Source: an uncultured Eubacteriales bacterium
GTDB taxonomy: Bacteria; Bacillota; Clostridia; Oscillospirales; Oscillospiraceae
NCBI GenBank assembly: GCA_900552475.1
Contig: USAC01000002.1
Location: 1 to 64,000, forward strand
Reading direction: 5' to 3'
DNA length: 64,000 nucleotides
Every line of letters starts with the position of its first letter. The first letter of the stretch is position 1. Under the pieces are notes generated by a model, which saw only the letters and a program-made list of their open reading frames with translations, made no database searches and was not told where the DNA came from. The translations under genes and the position numbers were made by a program. Shown here in pieces: positions 33,766-41,815 of the stretch.

Positions 33766-36126
33766 TCAGGCGTGGGTCTGCAGCGTGCGGCTGATAATGT
33801 CGTCCTGAATCTTGCGCTCGAGCTCGACGAAGTAGGCAGAGTAGCCCGCGACACGGACCAAAATGTTCTGGTAATCCTTCGGGTTCTCCTGTGCGGCGCG
33901 CAGCGTCTCGGTGTCGACGACGTTGATCTGCACATGCTCACCGTACTGCTCGAAGTAACCGCGGAGGATGGACTCCAGAATGTCCAGACCCTTCTCACCC
34001 TTGAGCAGGGCCGGGTCGAAGCGTTGGTTGACCAGAGCGCCGGTCTGGTACATGAACAGGTCGGAGTGTGCGATGGAAGAGAGGGCGGCGGTGGGGCCGT
34101 TCGTGTCTCTGCCGCTCATCGGGGAGGCGTTGTCGGCCTGCGGGGTGAAGGCATGGCGGCCGTCGGGCATGGCACCGATTTGCTCGCCGAGGGTGACGTT
34201 GTAGGACTGCGTGGACACGACGATTGTGTAGCGTGCTCCGTGGCCGTCATCGAGGCCGTTATACTGCAGCTCGTCGCTGAGCCAGTCGGCCAGCTCGCGG
34301 GCGTAATCGTCGACGATAGGATCGTTATTGCCGTACTTGGGCGCGCGGTTGAGCAGCAGCTGACGCATATTCTCGTGGCCCTCGAAGTCGCAGGCCAGCA
34401 GATCCATCAGCTCACTCATGGTCATGTACTTGTCGCGGAAGACACATACGTCGATCGCGGCGAGGGAGTCGGCAACGTTGGCGGGGCTGGTGACGGCGCA
34501 GACGGAGAAGCTGTGCGGCGCGGCGCCCTGCTGCAGGTACTTGCCCTTATCGATGCAGCCCTGCGTGAAGCAGGAGGCCGTCAACGTCGGCAGCAGGTAG
34601 GCGTGGCAGGAGACGACGCGGGAGAAGACCTTCAGCCAGGCCTGCGCAAAGTAGTGCAGCTGGGTGCGGAAGGCTCCGGTAAGCTGATCCATGGAGGTGA
34701 AGGTCCGCACGTCGCCGGTCTGCAGGCCAATCTGCTTCTTGGAGACGGGATCGACGCCGTTGTTGAGCGTGATCTCGAGGATCTTGTAGGGGTTGAAGAA
34801 ACCGACGTTCGCATTTTCATCCGTGATGCCGGGTACCATGTTCTCCACGCAGCCGCAGACGCAGTACTCGCGCGCCTCCTTGACCGAGTAGCCCATGGAC
34901 AGCAGATTGGGAATGCAGATGTTGTCGTTGAAGAACGCGGGGTGGCTGTTCCCCTTGCGGATGCACTCGAGTGCGAGACGCAGGGTATTGCGGTTGATGT
35001 TGTTGTGATAGCGGAAGGACATGGCCGGCTCCTTGGTGGGCATCTCGATGATGGAGCGCAGTACCAGATCGGTCAGGCCGTTGCAGGCGTCCTTGCCATT
35101 TTGCAGCTGACCGCCGAGGAACATGTGCATCCACAGCGGGCAGCCGGCGTAGGACTGGGCCTCCATCGCGGGACGGTAGATCTTCAGCTCGGAGACCTTC
35201 AGCTTCAGCTCATTGACGAGGTCGGACATGAAGTCCTCGCTCACGCCGCGTGCGAGATCCGCCTGATACAGCGGGTACATGTACTGGTCGAAGCGGCCGA
35301 GGCAGTGGTTGTGGCCGTTGCCTTCGAGCATAAAGGCGAGGTGGGTGAACCAGACGAGCTGGACGCCTTGATGGAAGGTCTTGGGTGCGAACTCGGGCAC
35401 GACGCGGCAGTTCTCGGCCATCGTCCGCAGCTCCTGACGGCGCTCCTCATTGTCGCACTCGGCGGCCATCTTCTCGGCGAGGTCTGCGTAGCGGTGCGCG
35501 TGGTCGATCAGGGCCTCCATGACGATGATGAAGCTCTCCCAGTTGTTCTTCCGGTTCAGGGCCTCGATGTCCGTCTCGGTCTGCGCGGCGATCTTGGCCT
35601 TGCACTCGTCGATGTACCAGCGGTAGCCGCGGTTGATGAGGTTGTAGTAGTCGGGGGCATTGGAACCGGTGTCCTTCTCACGGCTGCCGATCGTGAAGAC
35701 GCCCAGCTCCTCCATGAGGGCGGACTCCTCGTCGATCTGTGCTTTCGTGAAGTCGCCGAAGGTGTGGCCCTTCCACTGGGCGGCCAGAGCCTTCAGCTCA
35801 TCTTTCTCACCGGGCAGGAACTGATAGGGGTCATAGGGACGGGTATCGGCGGTGTCGATCTCGTCGGAGAGCCAGGACAGCACGTCGACGAACACCGGGC
35901 ATCCGACGAGACGGGAGGCCATGTGGCCGGCCAGGATGGAATCCGGGTCGATGAAAATGGAGCGGTTCTCCAGAAAGTACTTGAAGAACTTCGCGCGGCG
36001 CAGAGTGTTCGGCTCCGTGGCGACACCCTGATAGTACTTCGTGACCAGACGAGCACGATCCAGGCAGATGGTGGGGGTGGTGGAACGCTGGCGATCTCTC
36101 AACCGCTTGATTCTCTCAGAAAGCAT
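33766..36126 (-). CDS. Glycyl radical enzyme of the dehydratase/lyase group, substrate unassigned
   Basis: 786-residue enzyme of the glycerol dehydratase / HypD / CutC superfamily. The radical-transfer loop reads CVCGCVENM with catalytic Cys426 and Glu428 (Cys-x-Glu marks dehydratases and C-N/C-S lyases; pyruvate formate-lyase has Cys-Cys), and the glycyl radical site is RVAGYSAYF with Gly761. An FRYHNN segment near 371 lies in the substrate pocket. Sequence resembles hydroxyproline dehydratase in the region after the active site, but residues needed to assign the substrate cannot be judged by eye. AAGGAGGAG precedes the ATG. Upstream lie a cobalamin riboswitch and terminator, suggesting it replaces a B12-dependent enzyme. 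Confidence 0.9.
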   Translation of the reverse strand: MLSERIKRLRDRQRSTTPTICLDRARLVTKYYQGVATEPNTLRRAKFFKYFLENRSIFIDPDSILAGHMASRLVGCPVFVDVLSWLSDEIDTADTRPYDPYQFLPGEKDELKALAAQWKGHTFGDFTKAQIDEESALMEELGVFTIGSREKDTGSNAPDYYNLINRGYRWYIDECKAKIAAQTETDIEALNRKNNWESFIIVMEALIDHAHRYADLAEKMAAECDNEERRQELRTMAENCRVVPEFAPKTFHQGVQLVWFTHLAFMLEGNGHNHCLGRFDQYMYPLYQADLARGVSEDFMSDLVNELKLKVSELKIYRPAMEAQSYAGCPLWMHMFLGGQLQNGKDACNGLTDLVLRSIIEMPTKEPAMSFRYHNNINRNTLRLALECIRKGNSHPAFFNDNICIPNLLSMGYSVKEAREYCVCGCVENMVPGITDENANVGFFNPYKILEITLNNGVDPVSKKQIGLQTGDVRTFTSMDQLTGAFRTQLHYFAQAWLKVFSRVVSCHAYLLPTLTASCFTQGCIDKGKYLQQGAAPHSFSVCAVTSPANVADSLAAIDVCVFRDKYMTMSELMDLLACDFEGHENMRQLLLNRAPKYGNNDPIVDDYARELADWLSDELQYNGLDDGHGARYTIVVSTQSYNVTLGEQIGAMPDGRHAFTPQADNASPMSGRDTNGPTAALSSIAHSDLFMYQTGALVNQRFDPALLKGEKGLDILESILRGYFEQYGEHVQINVVDTETLRAAQENPKDYQNILVRVAGYSAYFVELERKIQDDIISRTLQTHA

Positions 36127-36300
36127 ACTTTATAACTCCTCCTTGTTTATATCGGCAAAACCCGCCCGGTACCGATGGAACGGGTGATGTCTATGTGTTC
36201 GGGGCGTCTGCGCGGCAGAAGCAGGAATACGGTTATTCCACTATATGGAATTATAAGAATGGATATTTACACGATTCCACGCAGCGTATGCGTTGAATAT

Positions 36301-36335
36301 AAAAAAGAAACGCTGCACGGACAAGCCGTACAGCG
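36301..36335 (-). terminator. Riboswitch expression-platform terminator
   Basis: Minus-strand stem of ten pairs (36335-36326 with 36320-36311, one G-U) and 5-base loop, followed by TTTCTTTTTT. It lies between the cobalamin aptamer and the glycyl radical enzyme gene. Confidence 0.88.
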
Positions 36336-36380
36336 ATAGTTCCCATGGGAATGGCTTCGGTGACGGCAAAGTCAAGGTTT

Positions 36381-36483
36381 GGTGCTGACGTATCTGACTT
36401 ATCCCGACAACCCGGGCATCACAGTGACCCACTCGCGGGGCTTCTCACCCCATTCCGTTCCAGTACAGTGACCGGACGCACCC
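36381..36483 (-). ncRNA. Cobalamin riboswitch upstream of glycyl radical enzyme
   Basis: Read on the minus strand, the segment holds the conserved cobalamin aptamer core: GGAATGGGGTGAGA, CCCCGCGAG, GGGTCACTGTGATGC and AAGTCAGATACG, in the right order and spacing, closed by a P1-like pairing of GGTGC (about 36482-36478) with GCACC (36385-36381). The peripheral P7-P9 arm is short, as in class II (hydroxo/methylcobalamin-type) aptamers. A transcription terminator follows at 36335-36301, so cobalamin is expected to turn the downstream enzyme off. Promoter at 36567-36595. Confidence 0.88.
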
Positions 36484-36566
36484 TTTATGCGATTGTGAAA
36501 AACGGTTACAAGTTCTCGTGTCAGTGTAATACAGCTATAAAAGCATGTAATACTGACTATGGACAG

Positions 36567-36595
36567 AACATAGCACATGAAAAGAAAAATTGCAA
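36567..36595 (-). promoter_or_regulatory. Promoter for riboswitch and glycyl radical operon
   Basis: Minus strand: TTGCAA (36595-36590), 17-base spacer, TATGTT (36572-36567). Confidence 0.55.
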
Positions 36596-36726
36596 TAGCT
36601 TTTGTCAAATTTTTCAAAAATTTCAATATTTGAATTCCAACATATGAAAAATAGACGATATATCGCGGCGATGCTCGGGCAAGGTACGATTTAACCACAA
36701 AAGAATCTCAAAGCTGAAAACTTTTA

Positions 36727-36755
36727 TTGAAATTCGGGTTGTCAGATGCTATACT
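36727..36755 (+). promoter_or_regulatory. Promoter for GntR regulator and symporter
   Basis: TTGAAA (36727-36732), 17-base spacer, TATACT (36750-36755). Divergent from the riboswitch promoter across an AT-rich 130-base zone. Confidence 0.65.
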
Positions 36756-36790
36756 GATATTCGGAACACGCGAAAGCAGGAGGAAGTACG

Positions 36791-37399
36791 ATGGAAAACG
36801 AAAGTCTCACACATTACATGCGCGTAGCCGTCTCGCTCGCCGAGCGGATCGCCGCGGGGGAGCTGCGGGAGGGGGAGAAGCTCTCCGGCCGCTCCAAGCT
36901 CTCGCCGGAGTATAACGTCTCGCCGGAGACGGTGCGCCGCGCGCTGCGTCTGCTGGCCGACATGAAGGTCGTGGAGGTGAAGGAGCAGAGCGGTGTCTAC
37001 ATCCTCTCCGCCGACAACGCCCGGCGCTACCTGCACCTGTGCGCGGGCAGAAACGACCTGCAGGAAAAGCAGCGCCGCCTGCGCCGCCTGCTCGCCCAGC
37101 AGGAGCAGCTGCACCGGCAGGTGACGGAGCTGTGCACCGCCATCCTCGACGAGACGGGCCGCACGCCGGAGAGCCTGCCGAACTACAGCTGCCGCATCCC
37201 GGAAACCTGGGCGGGGAGCGGCAAAACGGTCGGCGAGCTCCAGTTCTGGCAGCAGACCGGCGCAACGATCGTCGCCATCCACCGCAACCTCGACTGCATC
37301 GTTTCCCCCGGCCCCTGTGCCGAGCTGTACGCAGGCGACAGCATCGTCTACGTCGGCGACGGGCAGGCCCGCGAGGCGGTCAGCCGCTTCTTCGCGTAA
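36791..37399 (+). CDS. GntR-type regulator with TrkA-C (RCK) sensor domain
   Basis: 202-residue regulator: N-terminal GntR winged helix (about 8-70, with LSPEYNVSPETVRRALRLLADM), a coiled linker (about 78-115) and a C-terminal TrkA-C/RCK_C-like domain (about 140-202, GKTVGELQFWQQTGATIVAI). The TrkA-C part usually binds a small ligand. GGAGGAAG precedes the ATG. It lies 48 bases before the symporter gene, so it probably controls uptake of the symporter's substrate and perhaps the divergent glycyl radical operon. Confidence 0.82.
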   Translation: MENESLTHYMRVAVSLAERIAAGELREGEKLSGRSKLSPEYNVSPETVRRALRLLADMKVVEVKEQSGVYILSADNARRYLHLCAGRNDLQEKQRRLRRLLAQQEQLHRQVTELCTAILDETGRTPESLPNYSCRIPETWAGSGKTVGELQFWQQTGATIVAIHRNLDCIVSPGPCAELYAGDSIVYVGDGQAREAVSRFFA

Positions 37400-37447
37400 A
37401 GCAAGAGAAAAGAAAAAAGGAATCGAAAAGAAAGGAGCCATTCCGAC

Positions 37448-38917
37448 ATGGTACACAACGAACTGCACGCCATCGACCTCGGCATCATCGCCGCGTACCT
37501 CATCGCCATGGTCACCATCGGCGTGGTGATGGTCAAGCGCGTCCAGAACACCGACGACTACTACCTCGGCGGCCGGTCCTTCGGCCCGCTGGTGCTCATG
37601 GCCACCGTCTGCGCCACGATCATCGGCGGCAGCGGCCTGATGGGCCGCGCGGGCGTCGCCTACTCCAGCGGCTTCAAGGCGATCATGACGGCGCTGCCGT
37701 ATCTGCTGGGGATGTTCATCTTCTCCGGCTTCGCCGGACGCATCTCAGCCGTGGGCACGACATTCAGCGTCACATCCATCCCCGACCTCTTCGAGCAGCG
37801 CTTCGGCAAAACGGCGAAGGTTATCCTCGGCTGCCTGATCGCCTTCACGATGATGGGCACCGTCGCCTCGCAGGTCACGGCCACCGCCACCATCATCAAC
37901 ATGCTCGGCAGCGAGATCGGCATCTCCTTCGAGCTCGGCGCGCTCATCGCCTGCGTCGTGTTCATGGTCTACACCGCGACGTCCGGTCTCTTCGGCGTCA
38001 TCTATACGGACGTGTTCCAGTTCGTGATGCTGATCCTGTTCGTCTACATCATGATCCCCTCGGCGTCGGTCATGAAGCTCGGCGCCTTCTCCGTCTTTCT
38101 GGAGAACCTCGCCCCGGAGCTGGCGAAGCCCTATATCGACGGCAGCATCCTCAGCGACATCATCACCTACTTCGTCTTTACCCTCGCGGGCGCGGAGATG
38201 TGGCAGCGCGCCTTCGCCGCCAAGAGCCGCAGGGCCGCGAAGGAGGGACTCTTCCTCGGTACGTTCGTCTATGGCCTGACGATTCCGCTCGTCTGGTTCA
38301 TGGGCGTCATCACGCACCAGCTCGTCAGCGCGGATAAGATCGCGCAGTACGGCTCGACGGACGCGGTCGTCCCCGCGCTCGCCATCGAGGTGCTGCCCGT
38401 CGGCCTGACGGGGCTGGCGCTGGCGGGCATCCTCTCGGTCATCATGTCCACCGCCGACAGCTACCTCATCGTCTCCGTCCAGACCTGCGTCCACGATATC
38501 TATAAGGTGTTCCATCCGAACATCCCGGAGAAGAAGGAGCTGCGCCTGACGCGCGTGTTTGCGATTGTCCTGCCGCTCGGCGCGCTGGTCATCGCGCTCT
38601 ATATCAAGAATGCCTACAACATCCTGATGTTTGCCTGGAGCTTCTACGCCGCGGCCGCGGGTCTGCCGGCCTTCGCCGCGCTCTATTGGAAGAAGGCCAC
38701 GAAGGCCGGCATCATCTCCGGTATGGCCGCGGGCTTCACGGTCTGCGTCGGCTGGAAGCTGGCGGGTACGCCCTTCGGCCTCGGTCCGACCGTCCCCGGC
38801 GCCATCGCCTGCGCCGCCGCGCTGGTGATCGTCAGCCTTGCAACGTATAAAAAAGCCCCCACCCGCTTCCTCGACCCGTATGAGGAGGAGAGAAAGCAGA
38901 AGGCGCAGCAGGCATAA
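37448..38917 (+). CDS. Sodium:solute symporter (SSS family)
   Basis: 489-residue transporter with about 13 hydrophobic helices. SSS features: DDYYLGGRSFGPLVLMATVC near residue 34, the sodium-site region in helix 1, and AGILSVIMSTADSYLIVSVQ near 325. AAAGGAGCC precedes the ATG. Family substrates include proline, pantothenate, choline-type amines and short acids; which one is carried is not evident. Grouping with the glycyl radical enzyme across a divergent promoter suggests it imports that enzyme's substrate. Confidence 0.88.
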   Translation: MVHNELHAIDLGIIAAYLIAMVTIGVVMVKRVQNTDDYYLGGRSFGPLVLMATVCATIIGGSGLMGRAGVAYSSGFKAIMTALPYLLGMFIFSGFAGRISAVGTTFSVTSIPDLFEQRFGKTAKVILGCLIAFTMMGTVASQVTATATIINMLGSEIGISFELGALIACVVFMVYTATSGLFGVIYTDVFQFVMLILFVYIMIPSASVMKLGAFSVFLENLAPELAKPYIDGSILSDIITYFVFTLAGAEMWQRAFAAKSRRAAKEGLFLGTFVYGLTIPLVWFMGVITHQLVSADKIAQYGSTDAVVPALAIEVLPVGLTGLALAGILSVIMSTADSYLIVSVQTCVHDIYKVFHPNIPEKKELRLTRVFAIVLPLGALVIALYIKNAYNILMFAWSFYAAAAGLPAFAALYWKKATKAGIISGMAAGFTVCVGWKLAGTPFGLGPTVPGAIACAAALVIVSLATYKKAPTRFLDPYEEERKQKAQQA

Positions 38918-38964
38918 CAGAACAAGCATATGTGTATTGGCTACCAGAAAAAGGAGTTGATACC

Positions 38965-40122
38965 ATGCCGAAGAAACGTGCAAATGGAGAAGGGAGTCTG
39001 CGCAAGCGGAAGAATGGTCGCTGGGAGGGACGCTACACCGCAGGCTACGATCCCGCCACCGGCAAGCCTATCCACAAGAGCGTCCTCGCTAAAACCCAGT
39101 CCGAAGCCAAGGAAAAGCTCAAGCAGGCCATTGCGGAAGCCGAAAAGCTGGACATGAGCCGCGCAAAATCCTACACGCTGGGCGCGTGGATCAAGCTGTG
39201 GTACGAGGTCTATGCCGAGCCGCGCCTGCGGGAGAAAACCAAGGACTACTGCCTCAACTACATCAACAACCACATCATTCCGGAGCTGGGCAACACGCCG
39301 CTGGAAAAACTGACCACCATCCAGATCCAGAAGTTCTACAACGACCTGCAAAAATCCGGGCGCATCCAGCGATACACTCACATCAAGCTGAAGGACAAGG
39401 GCCTCAGTACCCGAGCGGTGCTGGGCATCCACACGCTGCTGAACAACTGCCTGGAGCAGGCGGTGGCGGAGCGGCTGCTCCTCACCAATCCTGCCAAGGG
39501 CTGCCGCCTGCCGAAGCTGAAAAAGCGAGAGATGAAGATACTGCCGGAGGACAAGATCGGTCCGTATCTGGCCGAAGCAGAACGGCACGGGCTGCTGGCG
39601 GCCTTCTATCTGGAGCTGACCACCGGCCTGCGGCGGGGAGAACTCCTCGCCCTGCTGTGGACGGACTTGGACGTGGAGAATATGACCATCTCCGTCAGCA
39701 AGCAAGTGAACCGCATCAACGGCGAGCTGGTGGTCAGCCAGCCCAAGACCTCCAACTCCATCCGTAAGCTGGCTATCCCGCAGCGGGCGGTGGAGCTGCT
39801 GGTGGAGGAGCACGCAAAGCACCCCCACAGTCCTTACCTGTTCGTATCGCCCAAGACCGGCACCATGTTTGACTCGGATTCCTTCCGTCACACCCATAAG
39901 AAGATCCTGAAGGCCATCGGCGCGGAGAACATACGCTTCCATGACATCAGACATACCTTCGCCACGCTGTCCCTCAAATACGGCGTGGACGTCAAGACGC
40001 TGTCCAGTGCGCTGGGACACTACGACGCGGGCTTCACTCTCAGCACCTACACCCACGCCACGGAGGGGATGAAGCGCTCCGCCGCCGATGCCATCGGAAA
40101 CGTCATCAGTCAGGCGATGTAA
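38965..40122 (+). CDS. int: Tyrosine recombinase/integrase of a tRNA-targeting element
   Basis: 385-residue phage-type integrase. N-terminal arm-binding domain (KKRANGEGSLRKRKNGRWEG), SAM-like core-binding domain (about 60-160) and catalytic domain with Arg in TTGLRRGE, HDIRHTFATL and LGHYDAGFTLSTYTH holding the nucleophilic Tyr. Start is ATG 38965 after AAAAAGGAG; the frame is open to 38932. It ends 167 bases from the 3' end of tRNA-Val, the likely integration target. It is a clear relative of the broken integrase at 57676. I could not find a matching left attachment repeat in the window. Confidence 0.9.
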   Translation: MPKKRANGEGSLRKRKNGRWEGRYTAGYDPATGKPIHKSVLAKTQSEAKEKLKQAIAEAEKLDMSRAKSYTLGAWIKLWYEVYAEPRLREKTKDYCLNYINNHIIPELGNTPLEKLTTIQIQKFYNDLQKSGRIQRYTHIKLKDKGLSTRAVLGIHTLLNNCLEQAVAERLLLTNPAKGCRLPKLKKREMKILPEDKIGPYLAEAERHGLLAAFYLELTTGLRRGELLALLWTDLDVENMTISVSKQVNRINGELVVSQPKTSNSIRKLAIPQRAVELLVEEHAKHPHSPYLFVSPKTGTMFDSDSFRHTHKKILKAIGAENIRFHDIRHTFATLSLKYGVDVKTLSSALGHYDAGFTLSTYTHATEGMKRSAADAIGNVISQAM

Positions 40123-40135
40123 CCACAAAAAATAG

Positions 40136-40173
40136 CGGGAGAGGAGCGGATGATGCCATCCGCCCCTCTCCCG
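40136..40173 (+). terminator. Hairpin after integrase 1
   Basis: CGGGAGAGG... arms (40136-40150 region with 40157-40173), strong stem, weak T tail. Confidence 0.55.
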
Positions 40174-40250
40174 TGCTTTCCTGTCCTCTCGGCTTTTGGG
40201 TCAAGCGAAAAACGCCAAAATGCCGCGTTACTATTTGAGAACATAAATGC

Positions 40251-40288
40251 AAAAAAGTTCCTGATTTCGGCGGAAATCAGGAACTTTT
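40251..40288 (-). terminator. Terminator of tRNA Met-Glu-Val operon
   Basis: Arms GTTCCTGATTTC and GAAATCAGGAAC around GGCG, flanked by A and T runs; directly after the tRNA-Val CCA end on the minus strand. Confidence 0.85.
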
Positions 40289-40365
40289 TGGTGGAGACTG
40301 CTGGACTCGAACCAGTGACCTCCTGCGTGTGAAGCAGGCGCTCTAACCAGCTGAGCTAAGCCTCC
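40289..40365 (-). tRNA. tRNA-Val (CAC)
   Basis: Full cloverleaf on the minus strand from GGAGGCT to a 3' CCA at 40291-40289. Anticodon arm CCTGC-TTCACAC-GCAGG gives CAC. T-arm GGTTCGAGTCC is intact. Its 3' end faces the integrase at 38965. Confidence 0.95.
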
Positions 40366-40394
40366 CTATTCGGCAACCCTTACGAGTTGCCTTG

Positions 40395-40469
40395 TGGTGA
40401 CCCGTACGGGACTCGAACCCATGTTACAGCCGTGAAAGGGCCGTGTCTTAACCACTTGACCAACGGGCC
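40395..40469 (-). tRNA. tRNA-Glu (TTC)
   Basis: Starts GGCCCGTTGGTCAAG, anticodon loop CTTTCAC (TTC), T-arm GGGTTCGAGTCCC, encoded CCA. Second gene of the minus-strand Met-Glu-Val cluster. Confidence 0.95.
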
Positions 40470-40520
40470 GGATAAACCCTTGAGGGGCCCCGGAGAGACG
40501 TGGTACATCTCTCCGGGCTT

Positions 40521-40597
40521 TGGTAGCGGCGACTGGATTTGAACCGGTGACACTGCGGGTATGAACCGCATGCTCTAGCCAACTGAGCTACGCCGCC
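40521..40597 (-). tRNA. tRNA-Met (CAT), elongator type
   Basis: Starts GGCGGCGTAGCTCAG, anticodon loop TTCATAC (CAT), encoded CCA. The first pair and the lack of the three G-C anticodon-stem pairs rule out initiator tRNA. A tRNA-Ile2 read (lysidine-modified CAT) cannot be fully excluded. A small hairpin (40489-40517) separates it from tRNA-Glu. Confidence 0.92.
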
Positions 40598-40625
40598 ATA
40601 TCGATAAGCTCGACAAGCAAGAATA

Positions 40626-40654
40626 AATATAACACATGCGCCGGTGTTTGTCAA
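40626..40654 (-). promoter_or_regulatory. Promoter of tRNA Met-Glu-Val operon
   Basis: Minus strand TTGACA (40654-40649), 17-base spacer, TATATT (40631-40626). Confidence 0.8.
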
Positions 40655-40684
40655 CAGATATTTCCCGGAAATCCGGGAAAATCT

Positions 40685-41752
40685 TCACCGATCTTCGATG
40701 ACGCCGCCGCCCAGCACCGTATCCCCGTCGTAGAGCACCACAGCCTGTCCGGAGGTGATGGCCCGCTGGGGCTGGCGGAAGACCACCCGCATCCGCCCCT
40801 CCGGCAGGGGTGTGACCTCCGCCTCCGCCTCCGTCTGGCTGTACCGGGTCTTGGCGGTGACGGCGACAGGCTCCGTCGGCGCCGTGCCGGAGATCCAGTT
40901 CACCCGGCAGGCCGTCAGCTCCCGTGCATAGAGTTCCTCGTTGTCCCCCAGCAGGATGGTGTTGTCGGCAGCGTTCTTCCGCACCACATAGACGTGTCTC
41001 CCAGCGCTGACGCCCAGTCCCTTCCGCTGGCCGGTGGTGTAGCAGGGGAGACCCTTGTGGCGGCCCAGTACCCGGCCCTCCCGGTCCACAAAGTCACCGG
41101 GCGTCATCTCCACATGACCATACTCCCGCAGGAAGCGGCCGTAGTCCCCGTCCGGCACAAAACAGATATCCTGACTGTCCGCCTTGTCGGCGTTCAGCAG
41201 CCCCGCCTCACGGGCGCTCTCCCGGATGGCGGGCTTGTCGAACTCCCCCACCGGCAGCAGCAGGTGCGACAGCTGGTGCTGCGTCAACTGATACAGCACA
41301 TAGCTCTGATCCTTCCGCCGGTCCCGGCCCCGCAGCAGCCGGTACAGCCCCGTCTCCGGATCGTAGCCCACACGGGCATAGTGGCCCGTAGCCAGATAGT
41401 CGTAGCCCAGCACCAGCGCCCGCTCCAGCAGCGCTCCGAACTTCAGGCACCGGTTGCAGTCGATGCAGGGATTGGGGGTGTGACCGGCGCAGTATTCCGC
41501 CACGAAGTGGTCCATGACGTCCCGTGCAAACCGTTCCGTCTCATTGAATACATAGAACTTCATCCCCAACCGATAGGCCACGCTGCGGGCATCGTCGGCA
41601 TCGTCAGCGGAGCAGCAGGTACCCTCCACCTCGCCGCTGTACAGCTTCAGCATGGCCCCGTCGCAGGCGTAGCCCTGCTGCTGCAATAGAAGCGCCGCCG
41701 CCGAGCTGTCCACTCCGCCGGACATGGCCACCAGAACTCGTTTTTTCTCCAT
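40685..41752 (-). CDS. mnmA: tRNA-specific 2-thiouridylase MnmA
   Basis: Installs the 2-thio group on U34 of tRNA-Lys, -Glu and -Gln using sulfur relayed from a cysteine desulfurase. The 355-residue product has the pyrophosphatase P-loop AMSGGVDSS near residue 8, catalytic Cys in NPCIDCNRCLKF near 98, and the second catalytic Cys in DSQDICFVPDGDY near 195, plus YTTGQRKGLG. Length and order of motifs are normal. It lies just upstream of the tRNA cluster (which includes tRNA-Glu) on the same strand. Confidence 0.95.
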   Translation of the reverse strand: MEKKRVLVAMSGGVDSSAAALLLQQQGYACDGAMLKLYSGEVEGTCCSADDADDARSVAYRLGMKFYVFNETERFARDVMDHFVAEYCAGHTPNPCIDCNRCLKFGALLERALVLGYDYLATGHYARVGYDPETGLYRLLRGRDRRKDQSYVLYQLTQHQLSHLLLPVGEFDKPAIRESAREAGLLNADKADSQDICFVPDGDYGRFLREYGHVEMTPGDFVDREGRVLGRHKGLPCYTTGQRKGLGVSAGRHVYVVRKNAADNTILLGDNEELYARELTACRVNWISGTAPTEPVAVTAKTRYSQTEAEAEVTPLPEGRMRVVFRQPQRAITSGQAVVLYDGDTVLGGGVIEDR

Positions 41753-41815
41753 GCACCGTTTCCTCGTGTATCCTTTCCCGCCAAAGCGGGGATCCTAATA
41801 TCATATGTGGGGCCG

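Noticed and set aside
33745..36135. 796-codon plus-strand frame opposite the glycyl radical enzyme
   Set aside because: Antisense shadow; the minus strand carries all catalytic motifs.
36399..36698. 99-codon minus-strand frame upstream of the glycyl radical enzyme
   Set aside because: It lies across the predicted promoter and riboswitch; the conserved RNA core explains the sequence better.
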